This document shows, piece after piece, positions 48,432-57,048 of a stretch of 57,137 nucleotides of DNA. The translations under genes and the position numbers were made by a program. The notes below the pieces were generated by a model, which was given only the letters and a program-made list of their open reading frames with translations, was not told the origin of the DNA and searched no databases. The DNA lies in the NCBI GenBank assembly GCA_001802865.1, contig MHAF01000021.1, positions 1 to 57,137 of the forward strand, in the 5' to 3' direction. Position 1 is the first letter of the stretch; each line of letters begins with the position of its first letter. Origin of the DNA: Ignavibacteria bacterium RBG_16_34_14 (lineage in GTDB: Bacteria; Bacteroidota; Ignavibacteria; Ignavibacteriales; Ignavibacteriaceae).

Positions 48432-51365
48432 ATGTTGAGTTTTACGAAATCCCGCCCGTCTGCTAACAAGGCAGGCTTTACGGGAAAAAAGTTATTTCAA
48501 ACTTTGTTTTTCTTTTTATTGGTAACACAAATTTGTTTGGCACAAACGGATCAGCCAAATGGCAGTGATAATTTACTTTCATTTGTATTGGAAGATTTTG
48601 AGAGTGAAATTTTTCCACCCCCAGGATGGATTCTTGAGTATAACGGTCTTTTGTTTTGGGGACACTATCGCGGAGCGAGTGGATACGGAATAGGGACAGG
48701 ATCTGCGCAGTTCAATTTCTTTCTGGCACCAACAGGCACTACACAGTCAATTGTATTGGCTTCACTTGGAACAACTATAGCGGGTGACTCATTGAGTTTC
48801 GACCATGCTTATGCCACATATATATCAGAAATTGATAAACTCATTATTGAAACTTCCAGCAATGGCGGAAACACATACACCACCTTAGTTACTTTGAACG
48901 GTGGTGTATCTGGACCTTTAGTAACAGCACCTCCAACTACTTCGATGTTTGTCCCAACAGCCTCTCAATGGGCTACTAAACATTATGCTTTGCCTGTTGG
49001 AACAAATAAGATTCGTTTTAAGGCAGTTGCCGCTTATGGTAACAACCTATATTTAGATAATTGCTCAATAGGTTCACAATTCTCAATTGATGTTGGTGCT
49101 CAATCAATTGATATCTCAAACCCCACATTGACATTACCACAGATTCCAAAAGCCATAGTTAAAAATCATGGTACTACAGCACAGTCTTTCCTGGTTACAA
49201 TGCTCATTTCACCCGGCCAGTATAATTCAACCAAAACAGTAACAGCATTGAATAGTAATGAGTTTTCAGAAGTATTGTTCGATGAATGGATTCCAGTGGT
49301 TGGATTGTATGATGCAACAGTATTTACAAACCTTGCTGGTGATATGGACAATTCGAATGATACAGTAAGATCAACAATACAGGCAAACCAACCACAATCG
49401 GTACAAAATATTAATGCTTTGTATAAGGACGGGCAGATATTTGTAACCTGGGATAATTTGCAGACAACGAATGTTGTATATACACTTTACAAGTCTTCAA
49501 CTCCTATTCAATATGGATATCAGCTTAGTACTGCACAAAACCTGGGAAATGTTCGTGATAATTCTGGACTCAACAAACGCCTTACAGATATAATAGGAAC
49601 TGCAACATATTTGAAGATCGATTCAGCTTCAGCACCTCTTGGGAGTAATAAAGGATTGTTCGTTGCCACATCAACAGATAATGGTTCTTACTATTACGCT
49701 TTAACTACAAATTTTGATGGTTTCGAAGATACCACGATTTTATTTGGATCAAATTCACTTGCATCTTCAATAAATGAATCTATTTTGATGCCCAAACCAG
49801 TATGGCAGCAGAACAGAACTGTAAGCGGAAAAATTTTTGAAATATATGTTCTATATGCTACTAAAGTTACTTCATCAATATATCCTCAGATGACGAATGC
49901 CGGAACATTTCCATATAATTTTGCTGTTGTGAAATCAGGAACCGCTGCCATACACCCATTAACAATTTACCTGCATGGCGGCGATCTGAACTTTCTACCA
50001 ACATCAACTTACTTTAAAACACTCGGTGATCCTGATGAGTGGGTTGTTAGCATTGATGAATGGATTCCAACAATGGAAAATACTACTTACTATTATGGAT
50101 TTCATGAAGACTATGATGTGCTCTCCTATATGAATCAAGTTCCTACATCAGGAATACTTTATAACTATACTTCAAAGAAAATAGAATTTATCGTTGATTG
50201 GGCAACGCGTAACCTTCCGGTTGATAGCACCAGAATATATATGACGGGATGGTCAATGGGTGCGATTGGTTCACTGTTTAATTCTATTATGCTTCGGGAA
50301 AAGATTGCTGCTATTCTTATTTATGCCCCGGTTTTCGATCTGGCTTCTTTCCGTGTTGGTTATATGGACAGGGCATGGGGAACCTATCAATCAAATTTAC
50401 TAACAAACGAAGGTTACGCAATGAATGAAAGGCTTGACGCAATATTTATGCTTGGTGCTAATAGGATGAATTCACTACCTCTATTATTCACTTTCTGCGG
50501 AAAAAATGATGATATAGTTGGATGGTCAGAGAAACCAGCATTTTATGACTCTGTGTCTGCATTTCGGCATGGAGGCTTCCACTTCTGGAGTCCAAGAGAT
50601 CATTGGGGAACGTTTGCTAACTCACCCTGGGTGTTAAGCTTTCCAAATTTCAGTTTCTTTACACGATACAAAACAAATCTTTCATATCCAGCTTTTTCAA
50701 ATTGTTCGACCGACGACGATCCCGGAAATGGCACACCATCAAACGGAGATCCAATAGGCACCATTAACGGACATCTTGATTGGACTGATGATATTGTTGA
50801 TGAAACAGGAAGATGGGAAATAACTCTTTATGTGAAGGATCTTCTTACAACAAGCGGAACATTAGTTGCCCCAGATTCAGCAACAACAGACGTAACTCTA
50901 AAAAGATTACAAAATTTTGTCGTTCCATCAGATTCATTAATCTCTTGGGAAAATCGTCGAAACGGTATTGTAGCACAACAAGGTTCATTTGTACACAACG
51001 GTGGATTGATTACACTTCAAGGAGTAAAAGTATACAAAGACTCGAGTCGTATCGTATTATCATATTTCCCAGTATCTGTTGAAGAACAAATTACTTTACC
51101 TACGGAGTTTGCGCTAGCACAGAACTTCCCCAATCCTTTCAATCCGAGTACAAAAATTAAATACTCAATTCCACAATCAGCTAATGTTGAGTTGAAAGTA
51201 TTTGACATCCTCGGTAACGAAATTGAAACATTAGTGAATGAAGAAAAACCAGCAGGCACTTATGAGATAACCTGGTACGCAGAGAATCTTCCAAGCGGTG
51301 TGTATTTCTATCAATTGAGAGCGGGTTCTTTCATTGAGACAAAAAAGATGTTATTGCTGAAATAA
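48432..51365 (+). CDS. T9SS-exported multidomain esterase
   Basis: A 977-residue secreted protein. The ATG at 48432 follows AAAGGAGGT; the GTG 42 bases upstream lacks such a site. After a signal peptide with an inserted palindrome comes an anchor-J/jelly-roll-like domain (about 40-195, EDFESEIFPPPGWI), and a CARDB-like domain (about 215-310). An alpha/beta-hydrolase esterase follows (about 445-760, LTIYLHGGDLNF, nucleophile Ser608 in TGWSMGAIGS). It ends with a type A T9SS sorting domain (NFPNPFNPSTKIKYSIPQSA to KKMLLLK). It should work on esters at the surface or outside. Its last domain and signal peptide closely resemble those of the next gene. Confidence 0.88.
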   Translation: MLSFTKSRPSANKAGFTGKKLFQTLFFFLLVTQICLAQTDQPNGSDNLLSFVLEDFESEIFPPPGWILEYNGLLFWGHYRGASGYGIGTGSAQFNFFLAPTGTTQSIVLASLGTTIAGDSLSFDHAYATYISEIDKLIIETSSNGGNTYTTLVTLNGGVSGPLVTAPPTTSMFVPTASQWATKHYALPVGTNKIRFKAVAAYGNNLYLDNCSIGSQFSIDVGAQSIDISNPTLTLPQIPKAIVKNHGTTAQSFLVTMLISPGQYNSTKTVTALNSNEFSEVLFDEWIPVVGLYDATVFTNLAGDMDNSNDTVRSTIQANQPQSVQNINALYKDGQIFVTWDNLQTTNVVYTLYKSSTPIQYGYQLSTAQNLGNVRDNSGLNKRLTDIIGTATYLKIDSASAPLGSNKGLFVATSTDNGSYYYALTTNFDGFEDTTILFGSNSLASSINESILMPKPVWQQNRTVSGKIFEIYVLYATKVTSSIYPQMTNAGTFPYNFAVVKSGTAAIHPLTIYLHGGDLNFLPTSTYFKTLGDPDEWVVSIDEWIPTMENTTYYYGFHEDYDVLSYMNQVPTSGILYNYTSKKIEFIVDWATRNLPVDSTRIYMTGWSMGAIGSLFNSIMLREKIAAILIYAPVFDLASFRVGYMDRAWGTYQSNLLTNEGYAMNERLDAIFMLGANRMNSLPLLFTFCGKNDDIVGWSEKPAFYDSVSAFRHGGFHFWSPRDHWGTFANSPWVLSFPNFSFFTRYKTNLSYPAFSNCSTDDDPGNGTPSNGDPIGTINGHLDWTDDIVDETGRWEITLYVKDLLTTSGTLVAPDSATTDVTLKRLQNFVVPSDSLISWENRRNGIVAQQGSFVHNGGLITLQGVKVYKDSSRIVLSYFPVSVEEQITLPTEFALAQNFPNPFNPSTKIKYSIPQSANVELKVFDILGNEIETLVNEEKPAGTYEITWYAENLPSGVYFYQLRAGSFIETKKMLLLK
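48450..48485. repeat. 36-bp palindromic insert in the esterase signal-peptide region
   Basis: TCCCG at the left edge pairs with CGGGA at the right, and CTGC/GCAG pair inside. It is 12 codons long and in frame, coding SRPSANKAGFTG at residues 7-18, just before the hydrophobic core LFQTLFFFLLVTQICLAQ. The neighbouring gene at 51396 has the same core (LLQTLFFFLMVTQICFAQ) directly after Met-Lys, without the insert. Confidence 0.75.
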
Positions 51366-51395
51366 AAAAACATCATACATTAATAGGAGATTGTT

Positions 51396-53513
51396 ATGAA
51401 ACAATTATTACAAACTTTGTTTTTCTTTTTGATGGTAACACAGATTTGTTTTGCGCAGTGGGTGCAAATCAACGGACCAGCTGCAGGGGAGGTATCTGCA
51501 TTGGTGATTAATGGAACAAATCTCTTTGCTGGTGCTGAATATGGCAGTATAGCTTTTTCAACAGATAACGGTACAACTTGGGCCGATGCCAGCATTGCAA
51601 TGACTAACCAGGGTATAGTGGCACTTGTAGTTTCTGGTACGAATCTATTCTCAGGAAATTCAGATGGTGTGTTTCTTAGTACCAACTACGGTACAAGCTG
51701 GGATTCAGTAAATAATGGAATCACAGAAGGTATTCGGACTCTGGCTGTGAGCGGGGTGCAGATCTATGCTGCTGGTGGCGGTGATGTCTTTGGAGGTGCC
51801 GTATATGTTACAACCAACAATGGCACAACTTGGACTGATATTCGCATTACTTCGACCTATCACCCCGTTAGTGCACTTGCAATTTCTGGAAATAACATAT
51901 TTGCCGGTACTTGGGGAGGTGGCGTGTTCTTATCAACAAACAATGGAGCAACATGGGTCTCTGTTAATGAGGGACTGACAACTCTCGAGGTTAACGCTCT
52001 CGCTGTATCTGGCACAAACCTTTTCGCTGGAACAGAGGGTGGTGCCGGAATTTACCTGTCAACAAACAACGGTACAACGTGGACTGCTGTTAATAACGGT
52101 TTGACAACTAATTGGGTTAATACTTTTGCTGTATCGGGGCAATATTTATTTGCAGGAACTCAGTTTGGAGGGGTGTTTCTTTCAACCGATAATGGTACAA
52201 ATTGGATGGTAGTCAATACTGGTTTAACAGATTTGATTGTTAAGAGTCTTGCTTTCAATGGAACGAATCTCTTTGCCGGCGGATACGGGATATTTCAGTC
52301 GACCAACAACGGTACAAACTGGATTCAGATCAGTCACAGTCTAACCAACCTAGGTGTCAGCGCCATTATTTTTAGTGATTCGAATCTTATAGTTGGAACT
52401 TATTCATCAAATTGGTGGACTCCATACTCGAGCCGAGTCTTTATATCAACTAACAACGGCACTGATTGGAGAGCGGGGGGTTATTTTACTCAAAATTGGG
52501 TTAGTTCCTTTGCAGTTATCGACACGCATCTGTTTGCCGGCGCTATTTGGGACGGCGTCTTTCTCTCCACCAACAGTGGTGAAAGCTGGACTGTAGTCAA
52601 TAATGGTTTGACAGATACATATATTACTTCTCTGGCAGTTATTGATACCATTATCTTTGCAGGGTGCGAAATCGGTGTCTTTCGTTCAACAAACTATGGA
52701 GAAACCTGGAGTGCTGCCAATAATGGTATGACAGATATTAGTATTTCTTGTTTAGCAGTTAAGGGTAATGACCTCTTTGCGGGATGCGGTGATGGAGTCT
52801 TTCGTTCTACTGACTTTGGTGCAAACTGGTTCGCAGCAAACAGTGGTTTACCTTCGGCTCCATGGGCTGCACTAATTGCCTCAGAGGCAAATATCTTTGC
52901 AGGATTCTGGGATGCTGGCGTTTTTCGGTCCACCAACAATGGTATGAGCTGGTCAGCGGTCAATAATGGGTTACCAATTGGTCCTTTGTTTGCCCTCGGA
53001 GTATCAGGTACAAATCTTTTTGCAGGAGTGCATACCGTTGACAGTAGTATTTTTCTCACAACAAACAATGGCGGGAATTGGACTGCAGTTAATACAGGAT
53101 TGATCAACACAAACGTAAGTTGTTTTACTGCAAACGAAACATATCTCTTTGCAGGGAGTATGGAGACAAATCGGACAATGGGGACTGGCGTCTGGAACCG
53201 TCCGTTGTCCGAGATGATAACGGATGTTGATGACATAGAACAAATACCAACCGGTTTTTTTCTTTCACAAAATTATTCCAATCCATTTAATCCGAGTACA
53301 AAAATAAAATACTCAGTTCCGCAATCATCTAATGTTGTAATTAAAGTATTTGACATACTCGGCAACGAAATAGAAACACTCGTTAACGAAGAAAAACCTG
53401 CAGGCACTTATGAGATAACCTGGAATGCAGCCAATCTGCCAAGTGGAGTTTACTTTTATCGTTTACAAGCTGGAGATTATATAGCAGTAAAGAAAATGTT
53501 ATTGCTTAAATAA
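51396..53513 (+). CDS. T9SS-exported beta-propeller protein with 13 tandem repeats
   Basis: A 705-residue protein with signal peptide (residues 1-21). Residues about 22-600 hold 13 units and a partial 14th of about 43 residues each, of the type AVSGTNLFAGTEGGVFLSTN-NGTTWTAVNNGLT. These resemble BNR/sortilin or Ycf48-like propeller blades with the SxDxGxxW Asp-box. It ends with a type A sorting domain (NYSNPFNPSTKIKYSVPQSS to KKMLLLK). Probably a surface or released binding protein; no enzyme residues are seen. It follows the esterase by 30 bases, and both are bracketed by the A-B-C-D hairpin modules. Confidence 0.88.
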   Translation: MKQLLQTLFFFLMVTQICFAQWVQINGPAAGEVSALVINGTNLFAGAEYGSIAFSTDNGTTWADASIAMTNQGIVALVVSGTNLFSGNSDGVFLSTNYGTSWDSVNNGITEGIRTLAVSGVQIYAAGGGDVFGGAVYVTTNNGTTWTDIRITSTYHPVSALAISGNNIFAGTWGGGVFLSTNNGATWVSVNEGLTTLEVNALAVSGTNLFAGTEGGAGIYLSTNNGTTWTAVNNGLTTNWVNTFAVSGQYLFAGTQFGGVFLSTDNGTNWMVVNTGLTDLIVKSLAFNGTNLFAGGYGIFQSTNNGTNWIQISHSLTNLGVSAIIFSDSNLIVGTYSSNWWTPYSSRVFISTNNGTDWRAGGYFTQNWVSSFAVIDTHLFAGAIWDGVFLSTNSGESWTVVNNGLTDTYITSLAVIDTIIFAGCEIGVFRSTNYGETWSAANNGMTDISISCLAVKGNDLFAGCGDGVFRSTDFGANWFAANSGLPSAPWAALIASEANIFAGFWDAGVFRSTNNGMSWSAVNNGLPIGPLFALGVSGTNLFAGVHTVDSSIFLTTNNGGNWTAVNTGLINTNVSCFTANETYLFAGSMETNRTMGTGVWNRPLSEMITDVDDIEQIPTGFFLSQNYSNPFNPSTKIKYSVPQSSNVVIKVFDILGNEIETLVNEEKPAGTYEITWNAANLPSGVYFYRLQAGDYIAVKKMLLLK

Positions 53514-53514
53514 A

Positions 53515-53615
53515 AACCATTGAAATGGTTAAATAAAATTTTTTCATTCTGTTCTCAACGGGATTAATCCCGTTGAGAGCCTGAAGGCAAAGGCTTTATA
53601 ACCGTTTTAACGGTT
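53515..53615. repeat. Hairpin module, right copy (A-B-C-D)
   Basis: A: AACCAT-TGAA-ATGGTT (53515-53530). B: a 26-base perfect palindrome (53553-53578) with the same half-site as the left copy. C: a weak AGCCT/AGGCT hairpin. D: AACCGT-TTTA-ACGGTT (53600-53615). Centres of A, B and D are 43 and 42 bases apart, as in the left copy. Stems differ from the left copy but pair perfectly. Further right (about 53651-53690) a GTGTTCA/TGAACAC pair of blocks could form another hairpin. Confidence 0.88.
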
Positions 53616-53727
53616 TATAAAACGAACGGTTAGTAAAATAAAAAACATTTAGAGTGTTCAATCATACTGTAAACACTCGCGACTGAACACCCTAATAATT
53701 TAATAATCAATTTATGAGGAGGTTCTT

Positions 53728-55338
53728 ATGAAACGGTTACTGGTTCTTTTAGTTGTTCTTTTTACAGTGTTTAGCTCTAACACTGTTGTTGCTCAGAATT
53801 GGCTAATGCAAAATTCAAACTTCCCTGCAGACGTTTTTGTTATAAACTTTTCTGCTGTTAACAACCAAGTTTGCTGGGCTGTAGGACAAAAATACCCGGC
53901 TAATTCAACTCCCTACGCTGGTTATATTCGAACAACAGATGGTGGAACCAATTGGACTCTTAATACGATTCCCGGAATAACCAATGGTTATCTGGCCGAA
54001 ATCTTTGCCATTGATGCAGATACAGCTTATGTCACTTGCTATAAATTAGTAGGAACCACAGGAACTATTGGTATTTATAAAACCACAGATGGAGGTGTAA
54101 CGTGGAATAGACAAGATGCCTACAACTCATCGCAAACCGGTCCGGGGTTTATTTATTTCTTTGACTCACAAAACGGTGTAGTGATTGGGGATTATCTGGA
54201 GACATATACAACTACCAATGGCGGAACAAACTGGAATCCGGTGACGATGCCAACTCCATTAACAAATGAATGGACGTGGTTAGGAGAAAGCCGCTTTACA
54301 GTCTCTGGAAATTCAATTTGGTTTTGCACCAACAAGGGTCGTATCTTCAAAAGCACAGATAAAGGTTACACTTGGGCAGTTATCTTATCTGAATCTCAAT
54401 ATTATGACTGGCGTCCATGCATTGCATTTCAGAATGAGCAGATTGGTATTTATTCCTTAAATATGGCTGCTAATGCAACTGATCATATCGTTAGAAAAAC
54501 AACTGATGGAGGAACTACATGGAGTGTTATTTCTGATCCTGTGCTTGCTAATTTGGCACCGTCAACAATCCAATATATACCCGGGACAAGTTCAACATAC
54601 ATTTTAGTTGCAGGGAGAGTTGCGACAATGAAGGGTACTGCAGTAACTTTTGATGCTGGTGAAACCTGGACTTTACTTGATACAACAGGTTGTTTTTTGG
54701 TTAACTTCGCATCCTATGCTGGTGGATGGGGTTCACAGTTCGAAACAAACGTTGTTTATAAATACGTTGGTCCCCCTTTACCCGTTGAATTAATTTCCTT
54801 CACAGCAACTTCAAACGGTCAAAAGGTAATACTTAACTGGTCAACTGCAACGGAGCTTAACAATCTTGGTTTTGAAATACAGAGAAGCGCAGAAGGAAAA
54901 GAATTTTTCACCGTTGGATTTGTCAATGGTCATGGTACAACTACCGAACAGCAGAATTACAGTTATGCAGATAAAAATTTAAATAATGGAAAATACTTCT
55001 ACAGATTAAAACAAGTTGATTTCAATGGTAGTTATGAATACTCAGATGTAGTAGAAGTAGAGTGGCGTGCATTCAACTCATACTTGTTAGAACAGAACTA
55101 TCCCAATCCTTTTAACCCGACAACTACAATTGGGTTTGGTGTACAAAATAAATCCAATGTAAAGATCACGATTCTAAATGCAATAGGAGAAGATATTGCA
55201 GTAGTATTGAATGAAGAAAGAGAACCAGGATTTCATCAGGTAGAGTTCAATGCTGCTAACCTTCCAAGCGGAGTTTATTTCTATCAAATAAGAGCTGGAA
55301 GTTTTACAGAAACAAAGAAGATGATTCTCCTTCGTTAA
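53728..55338 (+). CDS. T9SS-exported Ycf48-like protein
   Basis: A 536-residue secreted protein with signal peptide (residues 1-23, ending TVVAQ) and a strong Shine-Dalgarno (GAGGAGGT). Residues about 24-345 are propeller-like units with Asp-box motifs (RTTDGGTNWTLNT, KTTDGGVTWNRQD, KSTDKGYTWAVIL, KTTDGGTTWSVIS) as in Ycf48/photosystem II stability-factor folds. Residues about 350-445 are a fibronectin-like module (LPVELISFTATSNGQKVILN, then WSTATELNNLGFEIQRS). The last 85 residues are a type A sorting domain (NYPNPFNPTTTIGFGV to KKMILLR). Function unknown; probably surface binding. Confidence 0.88.
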   Translation: MKRLLVLLVVLFTVFSSNTVVAQNWLMQNSNFPADVFVINFSAVNNQVCWAVGQKYPANSTPYAGYIRTTDGGTNWTLNTIPGITNGYLAEIFAIDADTAYVTCYKLVGTTGTIGIYKTTDGGVTWNRQDAYNSSQTGPGFIYFFDSQNGVVIGDYLETYTTTNGGTNWNPVTMPTPLTNEWTWLGESRFTVSGNSIWFCTNKGRIFKSTDKGYTWAVILSESQYYDWRPCIAFQNEQIGIYSLNMAANATDHIVRKTTDGGTTWSVISDPVLANLAPSTIQYIPGTSSTYILVAGRVATMKGTAVTFDAGETWTLLDTTGCFLVNFASYAGGWGSQFETNVVYKYVGPPLPVELISFTATSNGQKVILNWSTATELNNLGFEIQRSAEGKEFFTVGFVNGHGTTTEQQNYSYADKNLNNGKYFYRLKQVDFNGSYEYSDVVEVEWRAFNSYLLEQNYPNPFNPTTTIGFGVQNKSNVKITILNAIGEDIAVVLNEEREPGFHQVEFNAANLPSGVYFYQIRAGSFTETKKMILLR

Positions 55339-55370
55339 AATTTCAGTTGTTGATGAAACCATAGAAAATT

Positions 55371-55406
55371 AGAGATGACATCTCGTTCGCAAAAGATGTC
55401 ATCTCT
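55371..55406 (+). terminator. Strong hairpin after the Ycf48-like gene
   Basis: AGAGATGACATCT, a 10-base loop and AGATGTCATCTCT make a perfect 13-bp stem 33 bases after the stop codon. The T-tract after it is weak (TAATAATATT), so it may act as a terminator or an RNA-stabilising hairpin, or be another dispersed palindrome. Confidence 0.55.
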
Positions 55407-55501
55407 TAATAATATTGACAATTGAAATAAATATTTGAAACCCTTGCCTCTTTCAAAATAAAAAACTAAAATAACCTCAGTCATATCCCAAGGTGTGTCC
55501 A

Positions 55502-56710
55502 ATGGATAAAAATAAACTGACAATCCTTTGTATTTCCAGCTATGAAAAGGGGCATGATTTCATGAAAGAATGTAAGACACAAGGATGCAGAGTAATTCTC
55601 CTTACTTCCAAAAGCCTGGAAAATGCACCCTGGCCCAAGGAAAGTATAGATGAAATTTTTTATATAACCGATAAAAATAAAGACTGGAATATGCGGGATG
55701 TTATTTATGGTGTAAGCTTTATGGCAAGGAAAGAACAAATAGACAGGATTGTAGCGCTCGATGATTTTGATGTTGAACGTGCTGCAGCTTTGAGAGAGCA
55801 TTTAAGAACTCCGGGAATGGGAGATACAACCGCAAGGCATTTCAGAGACAAGCTTGCTATGAGAATAATTGCTGCAGAGGCAGGAATTCCTGTCCCTGAT
55901 TTTATTCACATTCTTAATTATAATAATATAAACGAATTCACAAAAAAAGTTCCTTTTCCTTATATGGTTAAAGCAAGAATGCTTGCCGGGGCGTATGGAA
56001 TCAAAAAGGTGCATAACGAACAGGAATTATGGGACAGAATAAATTTTTTAGGAGATGAACAATCTTTCTTTTTAATTGAAAAATTCATACCGGGAAATAT
56101 CTATCATGTTGATTCTATTATTTATGAAAGAGAAATGAAATTTGCCTGTGCATCAAAATATGGTACACCCCCTTTTGAAGTTGCACACAAGGGCAGAGTG
56201 TTTACAAGTATGAATCTCGACAGAAAAACAGATGAAGCAAAGAAACTTTTTGAATTAAATACTGAATTGCTCGATGTGCTTGGAATAGTTCGCGGTATTT
56301 CTCACTCAGAGTTTATAAAAGATGAGACCGGCAAATTTTATTTTCTTGAAACATCCGCAAGAGTTGGCGGCGCTAATCTTTCGGTTCTTGTTGAAGCAGC
56401 ATCTGGAATAAATCTCTGGCGGGAATGGGCTAAAATAGAAATCCTTAAAGGGGAAGGAGAATATAAATTACCGGCAGTTAAAGATAATTATGCAGCAATA
56501 ATTGCTTCACTTGCAAAACAGGAAACCCCTGATCTCTCATCATATAATGATCCTGAAGTTGTATGGCGGCTGAATAAAGAATACCATGCCGGGCTGATAG
56601 TCAAATCTCCAAAAATTGAAAGAGTGAAAGAACTTGCCGAAAGTTATACTCAAAGATTTTACAATGATTTCTTTGCTACAGCAAAGATGGGAGAAAAGCC
56701 AAGCAGTTAA
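55502..56710 (+). CDS. ATP-grasp ligase, orphan
   Basis: A 402-residue cytoplasmic ATP-grasp enzyme, if started at the ATG 55502; a GTG three codons earlier is also possible. The preATP-grasp domain is about 1-100. The ATP-grasp part shows DKLAMRIIAAEAGIPVPDFI, the P-loop-like VKARMLAGAYGIKKV, FFLIEKFIPGNIYHVDSIIY, and the metal ligands in FYFLETSARVGGANLSVLVE. The layout resembles carboxylate-amine ligases of the PurK/carbamoyl-phosphate group and peptide-forming ATP-grasp enzymes. No partner genes are adjacent, so the substrate is open. Confidence 0.8.
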   Translation: MDKNKLTILCISSYEKGHDFMKECKTQGCRVILLTSKSLENAPWPKESIDEIFYITDKNKDWNMRDVIYGVSFMARKEQIDRIVALDDFDVERAAALREHLRTPGMGDTTARHFRDKLAMRIIAAEAGIPVPDFIHILNYNNINEFTKKVPFPYMVKARMLAGAYGIKKVHNEQELWDRINFLGDEQSFFLIEKFIPGNIYHVDSIIYEREMKFACASKYGTPPFEVAHKGRVFTSMNLDRKTDEAKKLFELNTELLDVLGIVRGISHSEFIKDETGKFYFLETSARVGGANLSVLVEAASGINLWREWAKIEILKGEGEYKLPAVKDNYAAIIASLAKQETPDLSSYNDPEVVWRLNKEYHAGLIVKSPKIERVKELAESYTQRFYNDFFATAKMGEKPSS

Positions 56711-56984
56711 TTTCCCCTTTTTTTTCAATAGAAGAATGTTCTTAACAAAATGCTTCTAAACGGGTACAATTTTCAGAGTATAAATAGAAGAGCGCATTCC
56801 GATACAACCTTTTGGAGAGCAGTATAATAATTATAAATCAAAAGTACCCGCTTTGATCTCACATCTTTTTTAATACAATTATGGAAAATATTTTAGCGGG
56901 CAAACTCACTTAGTGAAGAATCTCTTTGCAGTTCAATAGTGATTCTTCGTCATTGCATTCCTGAGAATGACTCAATCATTAAAT
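56711..56984. other. Intergenic region with an inverted dispersed repeat
   Basis: No gene is seen between the ATP-grasp stop and the terminator of the last gene. At 56915-56922 GAAGAATC faces GATTCTTC at 56941-56948, which with AGAATGAC (56964-56971) matches the repeat at 39307-39339. The rest is AT-rich and has no clear structure. Confidence 0.5.
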
Positions 56985-57013
56985 AAAAAAGGGATAGCAT
57001 AATTTGCTATCCC
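56985..57013 (-). terminator. Intrinsic terminator of the glycine-rich protein gene
   Basis: On the minus strand GGGATAGCA, a 5-base loop and TGCTATCCC form a perfect 9-bp stem followed by TTTTTT. It lies about 36 bases after the stop codon at 57049-57051. Confidence 0.9.
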
Positions 57014-57048
57014 TGCTTAAATGCTGGTCTTAAGTGGCGAAATAAAAT

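Noticed and set aside
53651-53690. GTGTTCA/TGAACAC hairpin after the right module as a riboswitch for the Ycf48-like gene
   Set aside because: Two alternative pairings exist, but no known aptamer core or terminator follows; it is more likely another dispersed repeat.
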